Positions 29,829 to 57,802 of a DNA stretch of 64,000 nucleotides are shown here, in pieces. The stretch is from Batillaria attramentaria (Eukaryota; Mollusca; Gastropoda; Batillariidae), in assembly GCA_018292915.2 (NCBI GenBank), contig JACVVK020000210.1, positions 133,501-197,500 of the forward strand. Reading direction: 5' to 3'. A program made the translations under genes and the position numbers. Positions within the stretch are counted from its first letter, which is position 1. Each line of letters opens with the position of its first letter. Under the pieces are notes generated by a model. That model was not told the origin of the DNA, made no database searches, and worked only from the letters and a program-made list of their open reading frames with translations.

Positions 29829-30408
29829 AAAATAGAGGTAGGTATGCCTACGATGCCGAAGTTGGAGCCAAGATCGGTATCGAAGTTGGAGCCAAGATTA
29901 TGTTTTCTCCCAAACCTACCACACAGCATCACACGTGAAAACCAAAATCGCCGCATCCACGACGTGTGTAAATTTAGTATAGAATCCGCATGCTTGTAAA
30001 AAGTCTCTGTTTGTTTGACCCAACCCTACACTAGCCGCCGTAAAACATTTTAGCAAAATAAACAAAAACGAAGATGTCAGCGACTGGTCCCCCATATATT
30101 TCGCATGTGTTTTAGGCCTATGGAAAACATAAGTCCTTTCAAAGTTCCGGAGAATGAACGAAAGATCTAGTTTGGCTATCACTGCTGTACGTAGGCTACG
30201 TAGTGCATTTCGTTCGATGTGTTCAAGTAAAACTAGTACGGAACACAGAAAGATCGAATAGCTGTGCGAGAGATCCAAAGATGGACGCATCCGCTGAATA
30301 CTTCCTGCTAACTCAGCATTAATCACATCTGCGACCGACGATCCAGCAGAATCTATGTTGTGGTATGGTTTTACAATGGTTAGAATGAAGTTCAGCCGGA
30401 TGATTTTG

Positions 30409-30411
<3 letters not shown>

Positions 30412-30470
<59 letters not shown>
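30412..30470 (+). repeat. (GT)n inside the Harbinger-like element
   Basis: Uninterrupted GT tract. Confidence 0.95.
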
Positions 30471-30471
<1 letters not shown>

Positions 30472-30937
30472 GTGAATTTAGATGCAGCTAGCCGCTAGCA
30501 CAGTTTAAGTCACCGTGATTTGTAAAGTTGTCCGAAAAAAAAACAAAAAAAACGCTGTATCTGCGTCAGCCGCGTGTGTTTACTGTTTGTTTACACTGCA
30601 TGCACACGTACCACTTGAGGTCTTTTTTTTTTCTTTTTTTTTTGAACAAGAAAGCGAAAAAAATGGTTGTTTTTTCAACAGGAATACCAAAAGAAGTTCA
30701 GCCTGATTCCAAGGTCTTTGCTACGATTGTACTTACGAACGGGGGAAGGCAGGCGTAAAGTTACGAACAGACCTACGAACAAAATTGCCGTACGTACGCG
30801 TCGTGACTCTCGATTTTCGTACCGAAACCGTTCGTACCGCTACGAACTTTCGTAAAGCCGAAACGTACACGTCGTGACCCCGGCCCCTGGTTCTTCTCTA
30901 CACCAAGGTGCTTCGAGTGAATTTACACACGCACGCA

Positions 30938-30969
<32 letters not shown>

Positions 30970-31287
30970 CACACACACCTCTCAGCCATTCATGTATACA
31001 CACAAAAGCTGTAAGATTTGCTCCGACTCTATAAAACACTTGCTGACAAATAGTAACATCGTCTATTAGCGCGCCCAGGCATTATTAGGACTTATATGTG
31101 CCACAATCGATGACAATCGAAACAGAATAGGTTCTTCAAACAAAAAATCGTGTTTGTATCAATACTCAACACTGGAATTAATTGGATCATTTGTGTGCAC
31201 TTTTCCCCCTTTTTAGTGAAGTGTTTTTCTCTGTACTGACAGTTTGTATCCAATAACAGAAATTAATTTGTATTTGTTGGAGGCTAC

Positions 31288-31291
<4 letters not shown>

Positions 31292-31345
<54 letters not shown>

Positions 31346-31404
31346 GCGCGCGCGCACACGCACACACACACACACACAGACACACACCACACACACACAC
31401 ACAC
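31292..31404 (+). repeat. (AC)n with (GC)n centre
   Basis: AC tract, CGCGCGCGCG block, AC tract. Confidence 0.95.
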
Positions 31405-31830
31405 GTGTGAAATCAATGGGTTGCTTTGTTGTATGATTTTAATAACTGTTTGGGTATCTAAAGGAGCTTTCTATTTGCATGTGTTCGTGGAACATGCGCC
31501 CTTTCCTATTTTCACTATGTATACATATCCCTACGCGTGTCTTGGATACTATATAAATGCTGTGCATGTTTTCTTTCCGAAAATCTCAGGTCCCTTGAAG
31601 TTTAGGCTGCGGCCGTGATTCAACTGATGAAGTGTATGGATTAAAGGTAAGACTAAGTTTGTTTTTGACTTTTTTTCTTCTGAAATATCAATTTGTTGAA
31701 AGTTTACTGATGACACACAACAATCGCTCAAAAAACGCACACACACACATACACTTTCTCCCAAAAAAACTGAAGGACAAATGATAATTGTGATATCAAG
31801 GCGATGTTAAGACATACAAAGAAAATGACA

Positions 31831-32740
31831 AACACGTGATGCATCGTCAGATAACGACAAAAATGACCAGTGACGTCACAGTAAGACATAAAAACACACT
31901 CTGAAAAACACGTGATGTATCGCCTGATGACAAGAGAAATGACCACAGTGACGTCACACTGAGTGAATTAATTTTTGAATTATGCCTCTTAATTCCGTGG
32001 GGAACATAGGGCCGCAACAACACTTCTCCAACGCACCCGGTTCTGGCTGGTCCTCTTCAGCTCGGCCCATGTCATTCCGGCTTCCTTCATTTCTGCGTCG
32101 ACACTCCTGCGCCATGTCTGTTTCGGGCGACCCACTTTTCGTTTGCCTTGAGGATTCCAGTCAAGAGCCTGCCTAGTGATGTAGGATGCAGGCTTTCGTA
32201 GCGTGTGGCCTATCCATCCCCATTGCCGCTTCTTGATCTCTGTTTCAATTGGGGTTTGTCCCGTCTGGTTCCAAAGATGTTCGTTTGAGACAACCTGTGG
32301 CCACCTGGTGTTAAGGATGTTTCTGAGACATCTGTTGATAAATGTCTGTAGTTTGCGGGTGCTGGTCTTCGTTACTCGCCATGTTTCTGAGCCGTAGAGT
32401 AGGACCGACTTCACGTTGGTGTTAAAAATCCGGATCTTGTTGCAGAGTGAGAGGGCGGTTGATCTCCAGATTGGTCGCAGGGAGTTAAAGGCATGTCTGA
32501 AGGCAAGTCACACTGAGTAAGGCATACAAACACACTCTGACAAACACATGATGCATCGTCTGATGACGAGAGAAATGACCACAGTGACGTCACAGTAAGA
32601 CTTACAAATCAAACTCGTCAAACACGTGACGCATCGTCTGATGACGAAACACGCAAACACAACGAGGCCACAACAAGACACGTAAAGTATGACAGCCGGA
32701 CACGTGACGCATCACGTGTCTGATGACGAAAGAAATGACG
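31831..32740 (+). repeat. ~78-bp minisatellite with CRE and E-box motifs, split by a LINE
   Basis: Five diverged units, spaced 76-82 bp after removing the insertion. Each carries CACGTG (or CACATG) followed by ATGCATCGTCTGATGACG-like sequence. Palindromic TGACGTCA occurs at 31871, 31949 and 32585; CACGTG at 31833, 31909, 32623, 32701 and 32713. Confidence 0.8.
31965..32506 (-). mobile_element. 5'-truncated non-LTR retrotransposon with 12-bp target duplication
   Basis: The minus-strand frame reads AFRHAFNSLRPIWRSTAL onward into KSVLLYGSETWRVTKTSTRK and WIGHTLRKP ... GRPKQTWRRSVDAEM, the C-terminal region of a LINE reverse transcriptase ORF of the RTE/I-like group. The ORF stop is at about 31989. 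Flanking direct repeats GTCACACTGAGT at 31953-31964 and 32507-32518 define the insertion. Confidence 0.88.
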
Positions 32741-33468
32741 AGGAAAGCCGACAAGCAATAAGTCAAACACAGTTTATTCACCACTGACAAGACCGGGGCG
32801 AACGGCAAAATGGCTGCGACTACATCAAATCACTACACGTGTTCACAACTCTACGTAAATAATTTGGATGCGGGGAATGGGGGTAGTACGGAACTGACAT
32901 CCATATATCATCACATGATAATAAATTATGTAAAGCTGATGCCTTTGGGAAGGGGTCATGGGGTGAAGGAACGATGGAGGGGGTGGGGTGAGGGAGGTAT
33001 TTACAAGATACTGTCCTAGACTAACCGTTGAAGATCAGTATTACAAATGGATCAGACAAAGACGCCGCGGGAAAAAAACAAAAAAAAAAAAAAAAAAAAA
33101 ACAACAGGGTACAGCTACTTCCAAGTTGTTGCACTTGTAGGACAAAACTATAGTTTTCAACGAAGCAAACTAGATACTACGATTTGAATACAACCAGGAA
33201 TAAATAATTACAACAGCGTAATGTTTACAAAAATGAACACAAATACCAATACGACATTATAATGCGTGCAAACTGTTCTATCCGAATGAAAGTGTTCACT
33301 GTCCACGAACACAGCCTAACAGTTGTGTCTGTGTTGCACGATGACTGTAAGACAGTCTGTTTGACAGAGCAATCCCAAGTTGTATTTTCACAAGACGGCC
33401 GATGCGTGTCAATACTCAACATGAATACATTTATCGAAAAGGTATCAAGACCTTTATCGCGTTGTTGT

Positions 33469-33569
<101 letters not shown>

Positions 33570-34167
33570 TTTTTTTGCACTGAATTTAATGCATGTCATA
33601 TATTGGCGAACTTGGCAAATACCAAAAAAGTCAACTCTCATTCTCATTAATTTTATGAATAAATATTAGTAATTTTGCCAGTTTTCGTGTGCAGCGATTT
33701 TAAAACTGCTTGACAGCATGGCACGCTTTTCAGATCCCCTGTCTTTTTCCTACCGTCTGGATCAGGTACAAAAATTCCTGAAACAATGGCCAGCAAATTA
33801 GAAGGTGCAAGAATTAACCTTCCCCCGACCAAATGTTTTTCCCTTCAGTAGTAAAGCATCAGTAACGATTGAAACTAAACATATCTACATACACTAGCTA
33901 CAATGTATTTCAATAAAATTTACAGCACCGGACAAAATCAACGCAACAGCACGAAACAAACTTTCAAGTAAATTTAAGTTAATGCAAATTATGTACACGT
34001 AGATTCTGGTTGTCTTAATGTCAATCGTCATTTTCCGAATCCCCAACCCCCATCCCATCCCCATTTCGTCTAAAAATATATACCAGAAACACCCCAAAAC
34101 AATGTTTTCCCCCAACAAACGAAACGACCTACAACACATCCCTCCCCCAATCCCCCCTTTCCTTTCA

Positions 34168-34215
34168 AAAACAAACAAACAAACAAACAAACAAACAAAC
34201 AAACAAACAAACAAA
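34168..34215 (+). repeat. (CAAA)n microsatellite
   Basis: About twelve units within a C/A-only stretch. Confidence 0.9.
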
Positions 34216-34320
34216 AACAACCAAAAAACCCCCCAAACCCAAACAACCAAAAACAAACACAAAAAACAAATTTAAAAAATCTCCCAACAAAACCAAACCA
34301 ACCAACAAACAAAAAATCCA

Positions 34321-34420
34321 CCCCCCCCCCCCCCAAAAAAAAAAAAAAAAAAAACCCCACAAAACCCAGGACCCCCCCCCCCCCAAAAAAAAAAAAAAAA
34401 AAAAAAAGATCACCCCCCCC
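34321..34420 (+). repeat. Alternating poly(C)-poly(A) blocks
   Basis: C14-A20, then C13-A~23, then a C-run; similar C-run/A-run junctions at 9901, 9951, 27295 and 47541. Confidence 0.9.
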
Positions 34421-34780
34421 CCCTCCTCCGCAAAATAAAGAAAAGAAAAAAGCGACAGACCTCAAACAACAAGCAAACACACGAAACAAAAAAGACCTGT
34501 ACACAGCTATGTAACAAGAAGTGATCTTGGGAAACGAAATGCAGACAACAATTATTTTATACCAGGATACATCCAGTACGACTATGAACAGTTACACCAT
34601 CAATGACTAGATCAGAAAGCTCTCAGCATTACCCGCCTTAATTAGCATGACATTGTGTCAGAAGCAATAAATGATAATAATGTACGCCATAACGTTGTAC
34701 AAGACGGCAGGAATCATGCGACTCACGAAATATATATGCGAATATATATGAATATAATGTGACCATTTAGCTGTAACATT

Positions 34781-34951
<171 letters not shown>

Positions 34952-36738
34952 GTGCTTACAAAAATGTATTGAAAATGAACACAACACGAGCATCAAAGAA
35001 CACCTGCAAAATCCATTACACCCGCAAGACGTAAATTCTGAGACAGATTCAAATCTTGGCTTTTCTCTCTAAGCCTAACTAACTTCAACAAGCAAACGAG
35101 TCGTCTACACCCAAGTCCTAACATGTGCCAATTCCCGCTACAGAAGGAAACGGATAATTCTATCAGCAGACGGAAAGACAAATGTAAGGACATTAAATTT
35201 GGTCGCAGTTCGCGTAAACATACATATTCCAGGCATTTCTGAGTTTTTCACATCGCAAAGAGCCTAGTACAATTTAGACTTGTGCAAAATTTCAGCCTCA
35301 TTTGATGTTCCAGTTCTGAGCTACAACAAAAAGTTTTCGACGGCTGAAAGTGTTCTGGTTTAACTAAAAATTGTAGGGGAGATAACCAACAATGTTTTAC
35401 TCTAATGAGATGCCTCAAAATGCAGGCCATTGAATGGCGGTATTGAAGCTGGATCGGCAAGATAGCGACAAAATTTGCTCTTGCAGTGTGTGATACCGAC
35501 CCTTCAAAGAACGCACACAATCACGCAACAGTTTCCACACTGCGTGGCTTGCTCAAACCAGCATAACCCCCTTTAAAATAGAAGAGGGGACGGTACAGTA
35601 AAGGGAACCACTCAAAACTCAATACGAACTGTGCATCTGATTTTCTACACATGGCGTGTCTCATGGACACATGTACTTATGGTCAACGGAGTTCAAGTTT
35701 TGTACAGCAAAAGTACATGCTTGATCACAACCAAATGTCACATACTTGTAACATGTACAGCTCAAACTCTGAAACATTCCGGGTAGTTGACGACTGGATT
35801 TCGTAATGAGATCTTACACAAAACACTGACAAAATGGGGGGGGGGGGGGGGAGGGAGGGAGAGGGGGGAGGGGGGGCAAAAGGCGACTTTGGGCACATGG
35901 AGGTATAAGTGTCACTGAAAAGTGCAGAAAATAAGCTTTCTTTTGGTAAAAAAAAAAAAATCTGTAGCAGATATGTTTGTTGAAAACTTGGAGTTGCAAA
36001 GACCAATTTGAGAAAAGCGCTGGTAAAGCGTGACAAGGGAATCATGTGAGTAAAGCGTATTTGTAATAGATGCTCGTTTCTAGCATGTTCATAAGATACT
36101 TTCAGCCTTGAAACTTTCACGGAAGTCGTGTTAGCTGCTTAAGAACATCTAAGCTAAAATCTCAAAATCACTAAAATTGACCCCACCTCTGTGTTTGCGG
36201 CTATTCTCAAAAGTGGCTGGATGACCCTGTCCCCCCTTTTGTGGAATCCCATTAAATTATTTATCACCAGCGAACCAGCTAATGCCAATTTGTAACGGAT
36301 TTAGGTGGTTATTTTTCTGCTCTGCACAAACATTTCTTCTTTCTTTCTAATAAGTGATACACAGGACCGATCCGTTTTGTTCCCCTGAAACCCAAGCTAG
36401 AACGCCAAAATGCACCTGAAACTAATGTGTACAAAAAAAATCCCGCATCGTGGAAAGCCGGCGATGACTTTCTACACTGCAACACCTCAAACAACAACGA
36501 AACACACATGCACACACAAACAGTTTCAGATCATGTGTACAATCATGTTACCACCTTGTAAAGTATAACATTATGAGATGCACGAAGACACACAGAGAAG
36601 CATTATTTTGAAACAGTTGATGTGTGAAAGTTGGCAGTCAAAACCTGTACATCCAACACATAACGATTTATTTCAGTGGATAGAGAAAGAGGGGATGAGG
36701 TTAATTCACACGTGATCGTTGAAACAAGGGGTGTGTGC

Positions 36739-37008
36739 TGGGCTAGTATGTAATAGTCGAGGTTAGGGATTTTAGCCCTGGGTTAGAGTCTAACCTCGAA
36801 CTAAACTACCTCTGGGGTTAAATTTTCTGTTGTTTTTTGTTTTAAATCCAGAAGCGGGCCCATTCCAGCAAGGTGACTGCCGTTATAGAAGGATTTTTGT
36901 CTTTCTTCGCTTCCTTGTTTATTTTTGTTTTGGGGTTTCTTTTGTCCTAGTCTGGGATAGGCCCGTAGCTGTGGGCTAAATTAACCTCGAGTTTTACATA
37001 CGGGCCCA
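36739..37008. mobile_element. MITE with ~38-bp imperfect inverted repeats
   Basis: Left end TGGGCTAGTATGTAATAGTC and right end (reverse complement) TGGGCCCGTATGTAAAACTC, both continuing into CGAGGTTA and TTTAGCCC. Target duplication not clear. A partial relative lies at 43379-43465. Confidence 0.6.
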
Positions 37009-39327
37009 GATAACGTTTGAAACGAAGTACATGTAATCCACTACAGACAGTGAATACAATCCACTGGATTGTCACGAGCAGTCGTTACCTTGGCAACGTA
37101 TGTACAACATTTCTTGGATCACAAAACCGTCAACTTCACGCCATACCGGAAACTAACAAGAGGTGAAACTTTGACTAGACTTTCCATCAGACCCCAGCTT
37201 CTTTTCTCGTCAGTCTATACTGCTTCAAGCCTGTAGCATGTATCAAAGTGCTACGATGAACGCCGGTCAAGTGACAAACTGCGTATCGCTGGATTCCTTG
37301 CCAAACCAAATATGTGCTGGATTATATCATAATCTTGCACTTAGGGACGTTTGACAAAGACACCGGCGATACACAGTGCATCTCCCTAATGCGCTCTCTT
37401 TCACAAGAGTAAGACAAGCCTTCACAAGCCCTGCTTGCATACGACATGGATACCATGATACAACACGATCAATTCTGAAGCTGAACTTCTTCATTTCGCC
37501 TTTGGACCTTTTGAAACAACATTTAAAAAAAGCATAGAAAATATGAACAATTGTGCGACACCAAACACGTAGGCGCTCTGATTTTCTGTGGTTATTTCCC
37601 TTAACATGTGAACAATGTGCCGCATCAGGACACAGATACCCAATAAAATTGCGCAAAAAGTGGGTTGTAGGAACCTGTTTTGCATAAAGTATTGAAATTT
37701 CACTTTTGAAATTTTTTTTTGGAGAGTGGAATTGAGTGAAGGGTTTTTCATTGTTATGGGTGGAAAGGTGCATGTTTGGTGTATTTTTAGGTGAGAGAAT
37801 GAGAATGGTGGCAGCCTCGTTGTCGGCTTGTTGACATGTAAACAACATGTGCAGTTATGTCCCTTGGACTGCTGTCTGCTATGAGGTGTGAGGGGGGGTG
37901 GCAGTGGAGAGTGATGCTATCTTGGAAATGAATTGGAAAAGGTGCCGTTTTTTTTTTTTTTTGCTTTTTTGTGTTCATCTGGTGTCAGTGTAAGGGCTGA
38001 GGGTGGAATTTGGCCTGTCTTTTGTGAAATCTGTGATGCAGACCGCTACGTGTTTGTAGATCAAACAGTGCGTAAATCAATAGGCGTCTGTGTCCATCAG
38101 ACAAGCAAGCGCTCTAGTTTTCTGTGGTTATTTCCCTTAAACTGAATTCCGTGAGAAGTTGAGACACAACTTCTAGTCTAACGCCTGTACAGGAAACGCT
38201 TCTTGCACTTTCCTATATTGAAGCGCACACTTTCTGAATTTTTCTATCTATAACTACAGCGTTTTCACCTCTTTGAGGCAAGTGCAGATGATCGATACTT
38301 ACTATCCTTGGAGGAAGCAAGCAAATGGGGATTGAATTACCAACAGTCACAATGAAAGCCTGTGCCAGAGTCAAGGAAGTTTTCTCGTCTGGCATGACAT
38401 GTGTATGACCAGTTCCAACACTCACAAGTGACAACATACAATACGCCGACTTACAGAAATACTTCAACACACATTTTGCCGCCAATATGTCTTTAGCGTA
38501 AGTAAACAACACAGCGGCCTAGGCGGCGTTAGCAAAGCACATTAAATTTGTAAACTATTTAGCTAAAGCTCTAACGGCCGCCAGCAGACCCTGTTATGAT
38601 TCGATCACCCGTCGTTCAACTGTTTTTCCGGATGCCTGCCGGTACAAACATGCAGTGCTCATTATCAGCGTCTCTTTCGCGTAGCCAGGGTAAAACTGAG
38701 GGATGTTCTCCACTTAACACAGGACAGAAAGCTGCTTGTGATAACTGAAGCTGTCTACCTCACAGTATATCACCCGAGTGTATCCAGCTTGACCACAAAA
38801 CTGTTTGACTCCTGCTGCTTTACACAACTCTACAAGTCAGCTCTTTCTAAACGCCAGTCCAAAGCTGCTCACGAAAGAAAAAGACATTTATGGATGATCC
38901 AAATACTGTCAGCACTACCAGCAGTGTACGTTACACCTTCAGTGTCATTCTTCACTTCTAATGTCTCGAGTTCATCGCTGAGACTTCGCTCTGAATCGAC
39001 CGGCAAGAATCTGCTACCAGCAGGATCAGTATAATTATATTCACCGTGTTCATGGCTTACTATTCCAACAGCCACATACAGACATATTTCACGACTCACA
39101 GGCCTGTGGCCGCCACCAAAAGGACATCACGACAGACACATCATCTCTACCATCTGGAAAAAGGACATAACCCCCATGGATTTGATAGGCTCTTTGGCCC
39201 CTTTTTCCAGAAGACGGTAAATCTATCTGCTGTCCTCGCTACATAGCTGTCAGCCACCTCTTCGCTATTCGAATATCGTCAGCGTCTTTGTCCACTCTGC
39301 AAAATCTCTGAAAAGTTCTCCATCTGC

Positions 39328-53254
<13,927 letters not shown>

Positions 53255-54069
53255 CTGAAACAGAGAATAAAACACATTGGTTTAATTATGCGCCTGTCTA
53301 GCACACAATGACAGAGAAGAAACTTCGGAGTGCGTGAAAACTGCCCTTGAACGTGTTCAATGTCTCGAGTTATAACGTCAAAATTCTGTGTCCTGTTCGG
53401 GGGGGGTGGGGGGGGGGGTAATACAATGTACCCGCGTCGGCTTTTTTCTGTTTACAGCTGAGCAGCGGCGCCAACAAGGAAATTAAAAAAAAAAGTCTTT
53501 AAAAAAATGAAAAAAAAATCCAACCAACCGAAACTCATAGCCAATCTCCCTCCCCAAAATAAATAAACAAATAAATGAAATTAAACTTTAAAAAAGTGTG
53601 CATGTAGGGATCTTGATTAACCTAGATCTCTGAAAGACGTGACAGAAGCACTGCGCAATATTGCCCTAGTTCTGGTGGGCAATGGAAACGTTCTCGGCTT
53701 CAGGCAAAATTGTTTATGGGTATCACAAAACACCGCAAACAAATATTCAGCCTTGACTGGTCCAACCAGCTTCCACGTTAAGTCCCATGGCGCCTCTACT
53801 TCCGGTTGCCGATGTGTGGCACTTTTCTCTGTTTGCACGCGACCGGAAGGGCGCGGAGGCTGCTGGGCAGACAGACAGACGGACACTCTGCTTCTAGGTG
53901 AGGAGAAATGGCTAGTATCACAGGAAACTATTTGCCTTGCACTCAAGATTTGGCGGTCATCGAGACAGGTGTGGCTTAGTCGAGATTATGACCATTATTG
54001 TAGCTTGATAATGCGTCTGATGCGGAAACAATGAAATGCTGTTGGTCCCGCTCACGTAAGCGTAAGGGG

Positions 54070-54184
<115 letters not shown>

Positions 54185-54466
54185 CTGTATAACACACGAG
54201 CGCAAGAGACAGGTGTGGTGCAGTCTGGGTTAGAGCGGCAGTCTCACAATAATGCCAGTCTCGGGAAAAACAAATGTGATGGAAATACAATGTTGATCCA
54301 ATATACACACACAGACCGAAAGACGATGGTGATTATGATGATGATGATGACGATGATGATGATGATGATGTTTGGCCAATTGTGTGGAGCTAGACAAATT
54401 TCCAGAGAACAAACATAATATTATGCTAACGGCACCTTAGAAATGGGGGAAAAGCAAGAGGGAGAG

Positions 54467-54508
54467 AGGGGGGGGGGGGAGAGGGGGGGAGGAGAGAGAG
54501 AGAGAGAG

Positions 54509-54587
<79 letters not shown>
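54467..54587 (+). repeat. G-rich/(GA)n then (GT)n
   Basis: G-runs, GA tract, ~75-bp GT tract. Confidence 0.95.
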
Positions 54588-54590
<3 letters not shown>

Positions 54591-55365
54591 GGATGTCTGG
54601 AGATACGGCCCGCCTTGCAACCAACATACGATTCGTGCGTTCAAGTGCTGAAAATTTCCCAAGAGATCTCCATAAACAGCCACCAAAACGTCAAAGATTG
54701 TCCACAGAAACAATTTAGAACGCAAAGCAGCACGAGAAACTCGGCCGGTCCAGACAAGAAAACAACAAAAACAACACCCATAAAACCAATACAGAACAAC
54801 TAAAAAGTCGTTTGATACCGATTTGATATTCTTCATAAGAAGCGCGTACTGACTGCCACTAGACGTAGAAAAAACAGCCACACACACAAAATAAGGTTCA
54901 TGTTGTGGGTGTGGGCAAAATCAGTGACAGAAGCATTTGCAGTCAAAGATAACCAGTGCCAAGGTCCAGGGTGTGTGCGTCCTCGGGGGGGGGGGTGGGG
55001 GGTTGGGCAACAAAAAAAAAAAGCGATTAGCCAAGCGATGCAGTCAGGCTCTGGGCAGCTCTTCTTATTTAGGGAGCGGTGATCGGTAATTACGCCGAAC
55101 GAACCCAAACAGTACATCTCGCCTGTCTCAAAAAGAGGACCAATCAGATCGCAACAAATTGTGCGCTGCTGCGTGACAGCAGAGGGTCTGATTAAACAGA
55201 GCCAGGGGCTTGGTTGGACCTTGATCAATTTGTCGCAGAGATTGAAGTCCCCTTTTCGTGTTGTCTTTCTCTGTTCTGTATTTTTCCCCCTTTGCTTTGT
55301 CTTCCGGTGTGTTATTTCATTGCATGCATAAACTCAAGTTCCCCGGCCCTTCTGTTGTCTTTCTT

Positions 55366-55461
55366 TTTTTCCGCCTTTCATGTAATTTTAATGCGCCAAG
55401 AGATTGGCAAAAACTTAAATGGACATGGATTACATTGATTTTGCCTGAACGTTTGTTTTGC

Positions 55462-55544
<83 letters not shown>

Positions 55545-55657
55545 CTTTTGCTTGCTGTTTCTTTCGTTTAAATTTAATGCATCAGGAGATTGGCAAAAAC
55601 CTAAAAGTACATGGATTACATTGATTTTGCGAGAGCTCTTGTTTCGTAATGTTTGTC

Positions 55658-55735
<78 letters not shown>
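55366..55735 (+). repeat. ~185-bp tandem duplication including (GT)n
   Basis: The sequence around GAGATTGGCAAAAACTTAAA ... CATGGATTACATTGATTTTG occurs twice (about 55376-55545 and 55563-55735), each copy ending in a long (GT)n tract. Confidence 0.85.
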
Positions 55736-57522
55736 CTTGTTCTTTTCTTTCTCGTTTTCAAGGAACTTTCCACAACGAGGTGCACGTTCTTTGAGAGCTC
55801 TCTTCCCCACCCCCCCCACCCCCCCCCCCCCCCCCCCCCGAGCTCTCTTTCTCTTTAAGACGTATTCATGAGAGTGTTACACAAAGCCAAAGACATATAA
55901 CTGCATTTCTTGCTGCATGATCAAGCCGCTTATGCGTGAATTTACGACAATGGCAAGATCAGTAGAATCTACGATATTTATTCTCATGTGTCAGGAGTAT
56001 ATCAGCATCGCTTCAATCGAATTAAGACAACCAGATTTGCTCCTACCAGAAACACAGAGTTTGCGCTTATCTCAAAAGTCAATAAGCAAAACTGAGACTG
56101 ATTTGATGATAGGTAAACAGAACAAACAGACGAGCATTTACATGGACCAGACAGTACCTGTGGGTGCAAACTACTCGGCGGCGAAAAATTATATCAACAA
56201 GGACCCCCCCCCCCCCCCCCCCCCCCAAAGTGGCCATCTCGAGTGGTATCTCATCGTCCTGCCCGCTCTCGGCTGCAATTCATCTTCGCAATTAATCTGA
56301 AAGTGGTGTTCACCTTCGACCCAACACTCTCGCCCGCACCCTCTCCCGCCATCGTAAAAAAAAACCCTCTCAGTGATTTGTGTGTTTTGCTTGGAATGCT
56401 AGCGTGATTTAGGAAAAACTGCGCAAGTGACACGCGTTTGATAAGCACTAAGGCTCTTTTCCATTCAGTATCTAGGATCCATTTTGGCGTTTATCTAAGC
56501 CTGTTACTACACCATGCACTTATCATCGTTGAGTTTATCAACATGGGTGGGGAATGCCCTGAAGGTGAAGTAAACGAAAATGGTTGGCTGTGACGTAGTC
56601 TCACTTCTCCTTTCTTTCCTGGAAAGACAGTATAAGTTGGGTAAAACCAGAGGAAGCGAGTGCTGCCATGTGTTATGCAAAACAGTCTCCCATCTTTCAC
56701 CTCTCATACACCCGGACATGAAAATCAGGCAGTGACACAAATCCCCCGCAGACCAATCACAAACCCCAGCCTTATCACGTGACCCGACATCTACAGCCGT
56801 CAATCACCACAAAACTTCTTTTACTTTTTAGTCAGGTATATACCAGGGGTTTAACGCATGAAAAAAGACTAGACTCGTCTGAGACTTAGCTCTCGTCCCA
56901 GACGTATTACGTCGGAACTATCAGCGTGTATTACCGTCTATACCCTGAAATAGTCGTAAACTTAGCTTAGTCTCCGTTTATGCATCTCGTACTAATCTTT
57001 TAGTCTCAGCAAGACCTCTCGGGCTTACGCCCTAGGCTCTCTCCGTACACCAGGCCCCAGAAGCTTAAACCACCTTCAACAAATTCAGTGGAGGCCGGGC
57101 TGGCTTTGGAATCCAAACCCCAGTACAAACGCAAAATCCTGGGAATTCCCAGCTTTTCCCGGAGTGATGAAGTTCCCATGCATCAAAGAGACTTACACGT
57201 GGCCAGGTACCGCTACGGTCAAAGTGGGGGGATTTTCATGCTCTCTGCATTCAAAGTGAACGAGTGCATGTGCAGGTGTACTTGGTTTGCACTTAACTGC
57301 AGACAAATTCATATCGCGGACTCACAGCCGATTCCGTTTTGCCTCCAAACTAGTGAATGATCTCCTAAAACAGAGCATGTGCGGTTTCTTTTTAACCAAA
57401 TACTGTACGCTGGAACTTCAAACGGACTTAACCCGCGACAATATAATCAGCGCCATTAATTTCCTTTTTTTAATTATGTTAGTTTGCACTACAACTAAAA
57501 CAAATGATAGTATTACAGAACG

Positions 57523-57698
57523 GGGGGAGACTGGGTGGGCCGAATGGTAGAGCGTTGGACTTCTGATGCTTGGGTCGTGAGTTCGATCCCGGCTGGGGCC
57601 AAATATTTGTGCTGGCTTTTTCATCGTTGCCCCGTCTTTGATATCACCCGTATGTGGATGAAAAGGACGTTAACCCCCACCCCCCCCCACCCCACCCT
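57523..57698 (+). mobile_element. tRNA-derived SINE, main family (copy 8)
   Basis: Full-length copy; the head shows agagcgttggacttctgatg and the tail runs into C-rich (ACCC)n. Confidence 0.88.
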
Positions 57699-57723
57699 TA
57701 CAGAACAGGGCTCGCAAAAGGCT

Positions 57724-57725
<2 letters not shown>

Positions 57726-57801
<76 letters not shown>
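57726..57801 (+). repeat. (CA)n microsatellite
   Basis: Immediately after the SINE at 57523-57698. Confidence 0.95.

Positions 57802-57802
<1 letters not shown>

Larger units (their letters stand above)
28910..30886 (+). mobile_element. PIF/Harbinger-like transposon, decayed, with Myb/SANT and THAP remnants
   Basis: Terminal inverted repeat GGGCCGGGGTCAYGACGYGT at both ends, with 3-bp target duplications CTG at 28907-28909 and 30887-30889. Subterminal regions are dense in TTCGTA/TACGAA motifs, as expected of transposase-binding repeats. Internal plus-strand remnants are a Myb/SANT-like domain (29111) and a THAP start (29712). No DDE catalytic domain is recognisable. Length 1977 bp; a (GT)n tract lies near 30412. 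Confidence 0.8.
28845..31068 (-). repeat. Inverted paralogue of 23077-23340, interrupted by a transposon
   Basis: 28845-28909 (GATCATATCAAA, CTTTCTTGTTTGCTG) plus 30887-31068 (CTTCTCTACACCAAGGTGCT to CAAATAGTAACATCGTCT) together match the reverse complement of 23077-23340 across the insertion. Confidence 0.75.

Noticed and set aside
53617..53946. Minus-strand 109-codon frame just upstream of the unrecognised gene's first visible exon
   Set aside because: Its only plausible donor leaves phase 1, while the next exon needs phase 2; no similarity.
57088..57360. Plus-strand 90-codon frame flanked by possible splice sites
   Set aside because: Could be a lone exon, but no partner exons in phase and no similarity; too weak to list.
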